Below, piece by piece: positions 1 to 7,618 of a stretch of 8,385 nt of DNA (positions within the stretch are counted from its first letter, which is position 1; every line of letters starts with the position of its first letter). Made by a program: the position numbers and the translations under genes. The notes beneath the pieces are model-generated. The model saw only the letters and a list, made by a program, of their open reading frames with translations. It was not told where the DNA came from and did no database searches. Source of the stretch: JBCBJZ01 sp038522635 (GTDB lineage Bacteria > Pseudomonadota > Alphaproteobacteria > Rhizobiales > Hyphomicrobiaceae); assembly GCA_038522635.1 (NCBI GenBank), contig JBCBJZ010000156.1:1-8385 (forward strand). Reading direction: 5' to 3'.

Positions 1-65
1 TGGGCGCAAAGGGAAGGCGTGCGTGTTTAAGCCGGTGACTCGCACTTTGCGCCCGTTGCTCTAGG
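1..65. repeat. Palindromic intergenic element, copy 1 (cut by window edge)
   Basis: A 10-base inverted pair, GGGCGCAAAG at 2-11 and CTTTGCGCCC at 45-54, encloses a conserved core. The segment 31-65 matches 5463-5497 at 30 of 35 positions (hand alignment), and similarity continues leftward to base 2 with one gap. The right arm ends in TTGCTCTAGG. By comparison with the second copy, the left arm should continue beyond the window. It lies 67 bases before the HIT gene start. TTGCGCC at 47-53 followed by GCTATCC at 65-71 also resembles the Caulobacter-type housekeeping promoter, so it may contain the HIT promoter. Confidence 0.6.
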
Positions 66-132
66 CTATCCGCCTCACGATGTTGCATCGCCCAGCGATG
101 CAGCCGAAATTTGCAGATGAGGAAGACCCACC

Positions 133-570
133 ATGGCCAGCGCTGATGCCACCGCCTATGACGACCAGAATATCTTCGCCAAAATCCTGCGCGGGGAAGC
201 GCCGTGCACGAAGGTCTACGAGGATGACGACACGCTGGCGTTCATGGACATCATGCCCCGCTGCGATGGCCACGTCCTGGTGATCCCGAAGACGCCCGCA
301 CGCAACGTGCTTGACGCCTCACCAGCCCAATTGGCCGCCTGTCTGGCCACCGTTCAGACGCTGTCGCGGGCAGCCATGGAAGCCTTCGACGCCGATGGCA
401 TCACCATCCAACAGTTCAACGAGGCGGCTGGCGGGCAAGTCGTCTTTCATCTGCATTACCACATTCTACCTCGTCATGAGGGCGTTCGCCTGCGCCCCCA
501 TACCGGCGAAATGGCGGACCCCGACGCGCTCGAAGCCCTCGCGGAAAAACTCCGCGCACGCTTGAAATGA
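133..570 (+). CDS. HIT family protein (histidine-triad nucleotide hydrolase or binding protein)
   Basis: This 145-residue protein belongs to the HIT superfamily, small soluble homodimers that bind nucleotides and usually hydrolyse nucleoside phosphoramidates or dinucleoside polyphosphates through a histidine nucleophile. The signature is complete: H106-L-H108-Y-H110 in the context VFHLHYHILPR, preceded by an N-E-A-A-G-Q stretch (residues 96-102) typical of the strand before the triad. The N-terminal half carries the usual IFAKILRGEAP and GHVLVIPK segments (residues 14-24 and 46-53). Length is normal for the family. The ATG at 133 has AGGAAG at 120-125, seven bases upstream. Substrate cannot be read from the sequence. 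The gene stands alone, with 92 bases before the next gene on the same strand. Confidence 0.93.
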   Translation: MASADATAYDDQNIFAKILRGEAPCTKVYEDDDTLAFMDIMPRCDGHVLVIPKTPARNVLDASPAQLAACLATVQTLSRAAMEAFDADGITIQQFNEAAGGQVVFHLHYHILPRHEGVRLRPHTGEMADPDALEALAEKLRARLK

Positions 571-662
571 GCGTAGGCTTTCAGGGCCCGTTCAGTTGAA
601 TTGCGTTTAAGGTCGCGTCACGATCGCCCGCCGCAGTTCAACGCTTAAGGAGTCATCGAAAA

Positions 663-1106
663 ATGAATCTGCGTATTTTAATTTTGGGATTTGCCTTCAC
701 CGCTTTCATCTCCACGACCTTCGCGCACGCCGCTCAACTGCAGCAATGCGGCGGTTACCGCACCGACGTGACAAGCCTTGTGGATCTGCGCAGCTTCGCC
801 AACGGCAACATCAAGCTGGTGCACTACGACACCGGCGGTGAACCGGTCTGCTGCTCGTCCCACCTGGCGATCGTGCATCCTGCCCCGGGAAGCGATGCTG
901 GCGTGAAGTGCACGCTGCTGACCGGGCCTGCTTCAGCGCCCGGCTTCACGGACGTCGAACTCAAGCGCGTCAAGGGGAGGTACGTGGCTGGCAAGGGGCT
1001 GCGGCTGTCGATCCCGGTTCAGGTTTACACGGGCTCAAGCTCCGTGCGCCGTTGGCACACGCTGACGATCAACCAGAAGACCGGCACCGTCACGCTCAAC
1101 AAGTAG
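663..1106 (+). CDS. Secreted hypothetical protein with four cysteines
   Basis: I do not recognise this 147-residue protein. Residues 1-23 form a clear Sec signal peptide: one Arg near the start, a hydrophobic run (ILILGFAFTAFI), and an A-H-A cleavage site, giving a mature periplasmic or secreted protein of about 124 residues. The mature part has four cysteines (29, 63, 64, 83), enough for two disulfides, and alternating polar/hydrophobic segments that suggest a small beta-rich fold. The ATG is supported by AAGGAG at 647-652, ten bases upstream. The next gene begins 11 bases after its stop, so the two are probably co-transcribed and perhaps translationally coupled, pointing to a shared envelope role. 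Function is unknown. Confidence 0.75.
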   Translation: MNLRILILGFAFTAFISTTFAHAAQLQQCGGYRTDVTSLVDLRSFANGNIKLVHYDTGGEPVCCSSHLAIVHPAPGSDAGVKCTLLTGPASAPGFTDVELKRVKGRYVAGKGLRLSIPVQVYTGSSSVRRWHTLTINQKTGTVTLNK

Positions 1107-1117
1107 GCGCACAACCG

Positions 1118-1519
1118 ATGATCGCCGATGCGCTCACCGCCAAGCTCGCCATCGCGTTCGGTACCTATTTCTTCGTCGCGGGCGTCGCATTCTTTGGCCG
1201 GCACGGGACGGTGCAAGCGCTCTTCGCCGCGCTCAAGGATGATAAGCCGCTGCTTTACGTGTCCGGCGTTGCGACCTACGCGCTCGGGGTCACGCTCATC
1301 ATCGTGCATAACCGTTGGGATAACGTCCTGGCCGGCGCCATCAGCCTCATCGCCTGGGTCATGGCGCTTGAAGGCCTTGCGTTGATCGCTGCCCCGCGCA
1401 GCCTTTTGCGACTTTCGAGCGGCGCTCTCAGCCCGCGTGGGCACCGCATCTTTCTGGCGGCGAGCGTGCTCCTCGGCACAACGATGATCGTGGCCGGCGC
1501 ACTGGCGCTGGCGCGTTGA
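1118..1519 (+). CDS. Small integral membrane protein with four predicted helices
   Basis: This 133-residue inner-membrane protein of unknown function has hydrophobic segments at about residues 12-26, 45-63, 70-92 and 111-131, consistent with four transmembrane helices. After the second helix comes an H-N-R-W motif (64-67), a pattern I associate with small uncharacterised membrane proteins that carry HNxW before a helix rich in Gly and Trp; I cannot name the family with certainty. The ATG at 1118 was chosen because the frame upstream overlaps the signal-peptide gene and does not look like membrane protein. The ribosome site is weak, so expression may rely on coupling to the gene ending at 1106. 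A TTGACG at 1516-1521 overlaps its stop codon and could belong to a promoter for the thiC leader. Confidence 0.7.
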   Translation: MIADALTAKLAIAFGTYFFVAGVAFFGRHGTVQALFAALKDDKPLLYVSGVATYALGVTLIIVHNRWDNVLAGAISLIAWVMALEGLALIAAPRSLLRLSSGALSPRGHRIFLAASVLLGTTMIVAGALALAR

Positions 1520-1555
1520 CGCCCTTGCATTCGCGCCCGTCGGAGCGCACAGTGC

Positions 1556-1651
1556 AGCTTCACCGAGGGGGGCCAGCGGAGCTGGCTGAGACGGCGCTGA
1601 TCCCGCGCTGCCACCCTTAGAACCTGATCCGGGTCATGCCGGCGAAGGGAC
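1556..1651 (+). ncRNA. TPP riboswitch (THI element) upstream of thiC
   Basis: The conserved blocks of the thiamine pyrophosphate aptamer are present in order: GAGGGGGGCC at 1565-1574, GGCTGAGA at 1584-1591, and the THI box ACCCTTAGAACCTGATCC with its continuation through AAGGGA (1613-1650). The GCTGAGA block binds the pyrimidine and the later blocks the pyrophosphate in this RNA class. It lies on the same strand as thiC and ends about 155 bases before its ATG, so it should lower thiC expression when TPP is plentiful. The exact outer ends of helix P1 are uncertain by a few bases. Confidence 0.95.
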
Positions 1652-1703
1652 GGGCGTCACCGCACCACCCTCCCCATCACCACGGATCGCACCCGATGAC
1701 GGA

Positions 1704-1736
1704 TGTGCGCAGATTGCGCACGCCTGTTTCGGGCGT
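1704..1736 (+). promoter_or_regulatory. Overlapping hairpins in the thiC leader (possible expression platform)
   Basis: Two small stems lie between aptamer and start codon: GTGCGC (1705-1710) with GCGCAC (1716-1721), and ACGCC (1720-1724) with GGCGT (1732-1736). They share bases 1720-1721, so both cannot be complete at once. No T-run follows, which argues against an intrinsic terminator, and thiC has no strong Shine-Dalgarno sequence. A translational or Rho-linked switch is possible. The stems are short and this reading is inference. Confidence 0.35.
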
Positions 1737-1805
1737 AAGGGCCGACCTGTTTCATCAGCGTCCGTTCGCGCCAAATGCGCCACGGACCCACCCGCGAGTG
1801 ATCCC

Positions 1806-3734
<1,929 letters not shown>

Positions 3735-3757
3735 ATCACCGGGCGATCAAAAGGGGC

Positions 3758-3785
3758 GGAGGGATGCGCAGCGCCGTATCCCTCT
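3758..3785 (-). terminator. Candidate terminator between convergent genes
   Basis: GGAGGGAT (3758-3765) pairs with ATCCCTCT (3778-3785), an eight-pair stem including one G-U, with a 12-base loop. Read on the minus strand it is followed within about seven bases by TTTT, so it fits best as a weak intrinsic terminator for the dehydrogenase gene. On the plus strand there is no T-run. A second tiny hairpin, CGGTC-AAA-GACCG, sits at 3807-3819. Confidence 0.35.
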
Positions 3786-3833
3786 CCGGTCACACCAAGA
3801 CGCACACGGTCAAAGACCGGCGCAAAGGCCTCG

Positions 3834-4610
3834 TCACCCGAGAGCGGGCAACCCGACTGCGGCGCGCCCCTCATCGGTCTTGAGCGAGAAGTCGCCGCCA
3901 TCATGCTCGCGTGCCGCATCCGTGGTCAGCCAGGCGATGGCCTGGGCCACCCATTCGGCCGGGATATGCGCTTCCCACGCCAGTTGCGAGACCGGATTAA
4001 CGCCGGAACGCTTGATGTCGCGCTGCATGGTGGTCGCGACGGTGCCCGGCGACAGGCCCACACAGCGCACACCGTGGCCAGCCGACTCGCGATGGACGCA
4101 ACGGGTCAGCGACAGCAAGCCCGCCTTCGTCGCGCAGTAATGACTCCAGCCCTCGAGCGCTCCCGTGGCAGCGCCCGATGAGATGTTGATGATCTGCCCC
4201 CGCCCGCACGCGATCATACCCGGCAGCACCAGCCGGATCGTGTTGTAAGCGCCTGTCAGATTGATCGCGACGACCTGCGCCCAGGCGGCAGGATCGCTCT
4301 CTTCGATCCGTGCGATGGGCTCGATGACGCCCGCGTTGTTGACCAGCAGATTGACCGGGCCAAAGCGCTCTTCGACCCGCGCGAACGCCTGCGACAGGGC
4401 CTCGTAGTGTGCCACGTTGGCGGGAAGGCCGATCGCATGATCCTCGCCGATCTCCGCCGCGATCGCCTCCACAGCGTCAGCCGATCGCGCGAGCAACCCC
4501 ACCTTGGCGCCGCAAGCTGCCAGGTGACGCGCAGTCGCTTCGCCAATGCCCCGGCTCGCCCCCGTGACCACCGCCACCGTCCCACTCAGATCGATGTGCT
4601 TTGCTTCCAT
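3834..4610 (-). CDS. SDR family NAD(P)-dependent oxidoreductase
   Basis: This is a classical short-chain dehydrogenase/reductase of 258 residues, the usual size. The Rossmann glycine motif TGASRGIG is at 16-23, NNAG at 91-94, and the catalytic tetrad is complete: N117, S145, Y158 and K162 (YCATK). Arginines inside the glycine motif (R20) and after the second strand (R42, in LLARS) favour NADPH, by family knowledge. The substrate cannot be deduced; the C-terminal substrate loop (TMQRDIKRSGVNPVS) does not match a subfamily I can name. I chose the ATG at 4610; a TTG at 4619 in frame would add three residues, but the GAGGAG nearby is only two bases from it and eleven from the ATG. It converges on thiC and is preceded by palindromic repeats, so it is probably transcribed alone. 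Confidence 0.92.
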   Translation of the reverse strand: MEAKHIDLSGTVAVVTGASRGIGEATARHLAACGAKVGLLARSADAVEAIAAEIGEDHAIGLPANVAHYEALSQAFARVEERFGPVNLLVNNAGVIEPIARIEESDPAAWAQVVAINLTGAYNTIRLVLPGMIACGRGQIINISSGAATGALEGWSHYCATKAGLLSLTRCVHRESAGHGVRCVGLSPGTVATTMQRDIKRSGVNPVSQLAWEAHIPAEWVAQAIAWLTTDAAREHDGGDFSLKTDEGRAAVGLPALG

Positions 4611-4666
4611 AACCTTCAAGGCTCCTCGTTCCGCCGCGCTCCATCTGATGGGAGTACGCGCTTAGA

Positions 4667-4709
4667 GTTCATCCGCTTCAGGTGGAATCACCTGAGGCGA
4701 AAGATGAAC
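4667..4709. repeat. Palindromic hairpin repeat (REP-like)
   Basis: A long imperfect palindrome: GTTCATC (4667-4673) pairs with GATGAAC (4703-4709), and CGCTTCAGGTG (4674-4684) with CACCTGAGGCG (4689-4699), with a GAAT loop, one G-U pair and an AAA bulge. It gives about 18 pairs in all. Extragenic palindromes with a TTCGCTTCA-type core are familiar in Hyphomicrobiales genomes. It lies in the spacer upstream of the dehydrogenase gene. Confidence 0.7.
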
Positions 4710-4712
4710 ACC

Positions 4713-4767
4713 AAAACAAAAGCTTAGATGTCGGTTCCGCTTCAAGGTGAAGCGAACCGATTCTAGA
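4713..4767 (-). repeat. Hairpin plus T-tract repeat, copy A (terminator-like)
   Basis: Inverted copy of 8319-8373, identical at 51 of 55 positions by hand alignment. The core stem is TCGGTT/AACCGA and CGCTTCA/TGAAGCG with an AGG loop and one bulged C (4731-4760). On the minus strand the hairpin is followed, after nine bases, by TTTTGTTTT (complement of 4713-4721), so it has the layout of an intrinsic terminator for the minus-strand gene ending at 4807. It may be both a dispersed repeat and a working terminator. Confidence 0.75.
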
Positions 4768-4806
4768 GCTCAGCACGTGACGCCGCCCCCCATCGCCAGC
4801 GGCCCC

Positions 4807-5364
4807 TCACCCGGTCGACCGTACATCAAGAAACCGACGGTAGGTCTCGACGTAACGATCCCCGATCAGCACCCGGCGCACATCATCGATATCGAGCGAT
4901 GTCGCCTCTTCTTCGTCACCGAACGCGTCCACGCCCTGCCAGGCCAACCGGCGTCGATGGACGCGGGTCACGCGCCCCATCGCGAACAGCACTTGGCCTT
5001 CGTCGTCTTCGTGCTCAACCGCGATTAGACGTCCTCGCAAGCTTTTCAAGGCGGCTGCCATGCTTGAGATGTCGAGCGTGCCGGCTTGATCGCGTGAAGC
5101 GCTCAAGGCCGCCTGATCGCAAAACCGCTTCTGGAAATCGAGCGATGCGTGCGTGCCCACCTTTTCAAGCGCACGTCGGTCGAACAACACCATGCCGTTC
5201 GCCTGGAAATCCACACACACATGCAGCAGCATCAGCGTTGGCGAAACGGAAACGACAAAGCCGTAAAAATCGCCCGTTTCATCGGCCACGCGACAGCGGA
5301 TCAGCCGCGCCGCCTTCGCATAGGCCCGCATCCGTTTGAGATCCGCTTCGGTTGTCTCGCGCAT
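4807..5364 (-). CDS. Hypothetical protein, apparent tandem Sm-like or small beta-barrel domains
   Basis: I cannot name this 185-residue soluble protein. Two segments look alike: residues 33-69 (FYGFVVSVSPTLMLLHV, then a loop, then LFDRRALEKV) and residues 127-167 (FAMGRVTRVHRRRLAWQGV, then an acidic loop, then LDIDDVRRVLIG). Each reads as beta strands, an acidic or polar loop, then a strand with a short helix-like I-D-D-V or D-R-R-A element. This resembles uncharacterised bacterial proteins with duplicated Sm-like barrels, so a nucleic-acid or regulatory role is conceivable but unproven. The C-terminal GDRYVETYRRFL matches endings I associate with that group. The ATG at 5364 has GAAGG five bases upstream; a GTG at 5376 would add four residues but lose that spacing. 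It is divergent from the HAD gene across a palindromic element. Confidence 0.75.
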   Translation of the reverse strand: MRETTEADLKRMRAYAKAARLIRCRVADETGDFYGFVVSVSPTLMLLHVCVDFQANGMVLFDRRALEKVGTHASLDFQKRFCDQAALSASRDQAGTLDISSMAAALKSLRGRLIAVEHEDDEGQVLFAMGRVTRVHRRRLAWQGVDAFGDEEEATSLDIDDVRRVLIGDRYVETYRRFLDVRSTG

Positions 5365-5402
5365 CATGGCCTTCACAAATCAGTTGCACGTCGGCGCCGC
5401 CT

Positions 5403-5420
5403 GTGCCCGTTGGCGGGCGC
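5403..5420. other. Short hairpin in the 5' leader of the minus-strand gene
   Basis: GTGCCCG (5403-5409) and CGGGCGC (5414-5420) form seven pairs including one G-U around a TTGG loop, between the start codon at 5364 and the palindromic element. It would lie in the minus-strand gene's leader RNA if transcription starts within the element. Function is unknown. Confidence 0.3.
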
Positions 5421-5424
5421 GACA

Positions 5425-5497
5425 CCAGAGCAAGGGGCGCGAAAGCGAGGCGTGAGGGTTGAGCCGATGATTCGCACGTTGCGCCCGATGATCTAGG
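5425..5497. repeat. Palindromic intergenic element, copy 2 (possible divergent promoter)
   Basis: The left arm CCAGAGCAAGGGGCGCG (from 5425) and the right arm TTGCGCCCGATGATCTAGG (5479-5497) form an imperfect inverted repeat, with a core shared with the copy at the window start. On the minus strand the left arm reads CGCGCCCCTTGCTCTGG, nearly the right arm of copy 1 (TTGCGCCCGTTGCTCTAGG). It fills the gap between divergent genes starting at 5364 and 5511, and its last bases provide the AGGAGG of the HAD gene. It could be a two-way promoter or a dispersed palindrome. Confidence 0.6.
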
Positions 5498-5510
5498 AGG
5501 CGAGAGGCCC

Positions 5511-6230
5511 ATGCGCCTAAAGGATTTCAAAGTTCTCACGTTCGACGTCTATGGCACGCTGATCGACTGGGAAAGCGGGATGATCGCGGGGCTCGAACCG
5601 TTGACGGCGCAGTTGGCGGCCCCGCCCGGACGCGATCAAATCCTGCAAGCGCACGCCTATCATGAATCGACCACGCAAGCGCAAACGCCGGCCAAGCGCT
5701 ACGCCGACGTGCTCGCCACCGTTTACCGCCGCCTCGCGGAAGACTGGGGCTTGGCCGTCACCTGGGACGATTGCGCGGCCTACGGCGCCCGCGTGCACGC
5801 ATGGCCAGCGTTCCCCGACAGCGCGGAAGCGCTCGCCTACTTGCGCGAGCACTATAAGCTCGTCGTGCTCTCTAACGTCGACAACGCGAGCTTCGCGGCC
5901 TCCAACGCCAAACTGGGCGTCACCTTCGACGGGGTCTACACGGCCGAAGACGTCGGCAGCTACAAGCCCGCCGATGCCAACTTCACCTACATGCTGGAGC
6001 AATTGCGGCGGCGCGGCTTCGCCAAGGGCGACATCCTGCACACGGCCGAGAGCTTGTTCCACGACCACGAGCCCGCCGCCCGCCACGGCCTGGCGCGCTG
6101 CTGGATCTACCGCCGTCACGAGCAGCCCGGCTTCGGCGCGACCATGCCACCCGGCGACCGCCCGACGCTCGACTTCACCTTCACCTCCATGTCAGCCCTC
6201 GCTACTGCCCACCGCGACGGCACCGCGTAA
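5511..6230 (+). CDS. Haloacid dehalogenase type II-like HAD hydrolase
   Basis: This 239-residue cytoplasmic protein belongs to the HAD superfamily, closest to the type II 2-haloacid dehalogenase group. Motif I is FDVYGTL with nucleophile D12 and Tyr at position 14 in place of the second Asp of phosphatases, as in L-2-haloacid dehalogenases. Motif II is LSN (S121, N122), motif III SYKP (K152), motif IV SLFHDH (D185). Compared with the well-known L-DEX enzyme, the residue aligned to catalytic Arg41 appears to be Gln or Ala near 46-47, and Ser175 and Asn177 align with Glu180 and Leu182. Actual dehalogenation is therefore uncertain. The start at 5511 has AGGAGG at 5495-5500, ten bases upstream. 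The monooxygenase-like gene follows after 40 bases on the same strand, likely one operon. Confidence 0.92.
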   Translation: MRLKDFKVLTFDVYGTLIDWESGMIAGLEPLTAQLAAPPGRDQILQAHAYHESTTQAQTPAKRYADVLATVYRRLAEDWGLAVTWDDCAAYGARVHAWPAFPDSAEALAYLREHYKLVVLSNVDNASFAASNAKLGVTFDGVYTAEDVGSYKPADANFTYMLEQLRRRGFAKGDILHTAESLFHDHEPAARHGLARCWIYRRHEQPGFGATMPPGDRPTLDFTFTSMSALATAHRDGTA

Positions 6231-6270
6231 CGGGAAACGCACGGGCCTGACCCGCAGCTTCAGGACGACC

Positions 6271-6675
6271 ATGAACAAACAGGTTTACGTCTCGATCACG
6301 GGCCTCAAGCTGCACAGCCGCTGGCACACGCTCAGGTTCTGGCGCCACGCGATCCCCGCGATGGTCCAAGCCCGACGCGCGCGCGGCAACATCAGCGCCT
6401 CGGCGCGCACCATCGATGGCATCAACCACACGCTGACGGTTTGGGAGAGCGCTGCCGCCGCGAAGCGCTATGTGCACACCGGCGCCCATCGCAAGGCGCG
6501 TGCGGCGTTCCACAGTATCGGGACCGGCCTGACCTGCGGCTACCTCACCGAGCGCGTGCCGACCTGGGCTGAGGTGCCGGACCTGTGGCGTACGCATGGC
6601 CGCATTTACGGGGATGGCCTAAACGTAGAGGCGGGGCATGACCCCGAGCAGCCTGCCCAGACGAGACGGCCTTAA
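6271..6675 (+). CDS. Small protein of the dimeric alpha/beta-barrel (monooxygenase-like) type
   Basis: This 134-residue protein resembles a group of uncharacterised proteins related to spheroidene monooxygenase and antibiotic-biosynthesis-monooxygenase folds. It has an opening strand YVSITGLKL (5-13), a helix with W-R-H-A-I (24-28), a strand G-I-N-H-T-L-T-V-W (50-58), a helix with A-A-A-A-K-R-Y, then T-G-A-H and a G-T-G-L-T-C-G-Y strand (86-93). The H-T-L-T-V-W strand and the later G-A-H are the features I rely on. The activity is unknown; a heme- or substrate-binding role is possible. The ATG at 6271 has AGGA five bases upstream; the same frame is open far upstream inside the HAD gene, but that part is a shadow. 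The C-terminal 20 or so residues are polar and probably disordered. Confidence 0.8.
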   Translation: MNKQVYVSITGLKLHSRWHTLRFWRHAIPAMVQARRARGNISASARTIDGINHTLTVWESAAAAKRYVHTGAHRKARAAFHSIGTGLTCGYLTERVPTWAEVPDLWRTHGRIYGDGLNVEAGHDPEQPAQTRRP

Positions 6676-6768
6676 CAAGGACTTCCGGCGCCCGGCCTGA
6701 CAGACGCTGCCGCCCGAAGTCCCGCCCACGCGACAGGCGATATCGATGACTGGCTGAAAACAAACGGA

Positions 6769-6990
6769 TTGATTGGTGGCATTATAGAAGGCCGCAAACT
6801 CTTTCGTCATACGCGCTATCGGCGAGGTATGAACATAAAACGTTTCAGGCGGGAGACGAAACTCATAGCCCTGAGCACCATTGCGACAGGCTATGATCTT
6901 CTGGCTTTTCTTGAACAAGGCGAAACGGTTTATGGGGAGGCGATCGCCAATCTGTTAAAACACTCCGCCGGCAAACGCGCCACCGAATAG
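6769..6990 (+). CDS. Doubtful small ORF in AT-richer DNA
   Basis: An open frame of 73 codons starting at TTG 6769, or 54 codons from ATG 6829. I recognise no family. The predicted peptide is basic at first (RRGMNIKRFRRETK), then has a mildly hydrophobic helix-like stretch (LIALSTIATGYDLLAF) and a charged tail. Neither start has a well-spaced ribosome site. The frame stays open leftward to base 6676, directly after the stop of the preceding gene and in the same frame, so this could be the remains of a longer gene or of an older C-terminal extension. It may equally be non-coding; a competing minus-strand frame (6619-6918) is no better supported. Confidence 0.35.
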   Translation: MIGGIIEGRKLFRHTRYRRGMNIKRFRRETKLIALSTIATGYDLLAFLEQGETVYGEAIANLLKHSAGKRATE

Positions 6991-6996
6991 CGTTGG

Positions 6997-7025
6997 TTGA
7001 CGACCGGCAAAGGGACGACTAACAG
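6997..7025 (+). promoter_or_regulatory. Candidate sigma-70-type promoter
   Basis: TTGACG (6997-7002), a 17-base spacer and TAACAG (7020-7025) lie about 85 bases before the exported-protein start at 7109. A second possible site is TTGCGG (7061-7066) with AAGTAT (7084-7089), also 17 bases apart. Both are matches by eye to general consensus, and the region 6991-7108 shows nothing else of note. Confidence 0.3.
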
Positions 7026-7108
7026 GTATGGCGCTGCGCACCGATCTAAGTCAGCACGACTTGCGGCTGATACCTCTCTTGTAAAGTATCGCAAATCCGG
7101 AGGGCTAG

Positions 7109-7258
7109 ATGATTGACAGACGCCGCTTCAACGCTGCCACCATTTATCTATTGGGCGTTTCTGTGCTTCCAACGCCAACACGAGCGGAAGAGAAAAAGAA
7201 GAGGTTTTGCAAAGATGTCCGCGTTCTCGGCAATTGGGTCAGAACCATTCGATTGTAG
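7109..7258 (+). CDS. Signal-peptide fragment, 49 residues, ending at the in-frame TAG
   Basis: This is the N-terminal piece of the interrupted gene, too short to stand out as a gene. It has a good GGAGG eight bases or so before the ATG, Arg-Arg-Arg-Phe at residues 4-7, a hydrophobic core (AATIYLLGVSVL), and a cleavage site after A26, leaving a mature piece of 23 basic residues with one Cys (C34). If translated as it stands, it would give a tiny exported basic peptide. I think it is more likely the start of the longer protein. Confidence 0.5.
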   Translation: MIDRRRFNAATIYLLGVSVLPTPTRAEEKKKRFCKDVRVLGNWVRTIRL

Positions 7259-7618
7259 AAGAACGACGAAACAATTACCTCTGACGCATATTTTCTACCA
7301 CTGTCGGGCCAATGGACGTTACGCAATCGCAGAGGTCGAAGGGTTAAATCATTTTCAAGGACAGTCGCCGAGGCGAAGAAAGCTGCAAGCTCCTGGTCCC
7401 GCCATGACCAAGTAAAACACCCCCACCTATATCTTACATTTGAAAATGATGACGTTACAAATGTATATCCGAACGCAGTCGCCTGGAGCTCCAAGTGGGA
7501 GGCAGCCTCCTTTCTTCGCATCGATTATTTCGCAAACAAAGGCTGGGAACATAGGATCAACGGCCGGCGGCGCCCTCTTGAGGCGATCAGCGAGAAGTTT
7601 TTCGTTGGTGACAAACTG

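Noticed and set aside
592..652. Imperfect direct repeat GTTGAATTGCGTTTAAGG / GTTCAACGCTTAAGG
   Set aside because: It is too short and gapped to distinguish from chance. Its second half is simply the ribosome site of the secreted-protein gene.
908..1117. Extended start for the four-helix membrane protein
   Set aside because: The added part overlaps the secreted-protein gene in another frame and is polar and Arg-rich. The membrane protein proper begins at 1118.
5662..6270. Upstream extension of the monooxygenase-like gene inside the HAD gene
   Set aside because: The translation is Arg/Ser/Thr/Pro-rich, typical of a shifted frame of a real gene. The ATG at 6271 has its own ribosome site and starts the conserved part.
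6619..6918. Minus-strand frame overlapping the small ORF
   Set aside because: It overlaps the end of the monooxygenase-like gene, and the product shows no family features or clear ribosome site.
7024..7074. AGGTAT...ATACCT inverted pair before the exported gene
   Set aside because: Only six bases per arm with a 39-base gap and no supporting inner pairing; likely chance.
7113..7415. Plus-strand frame of 100 codons overlapping the exported gene start
   Set aside because: It is shifted relative to the frame that carries both signal peptide and the conserved C-terminal motif; it is basic and low in hydrophobic structure.
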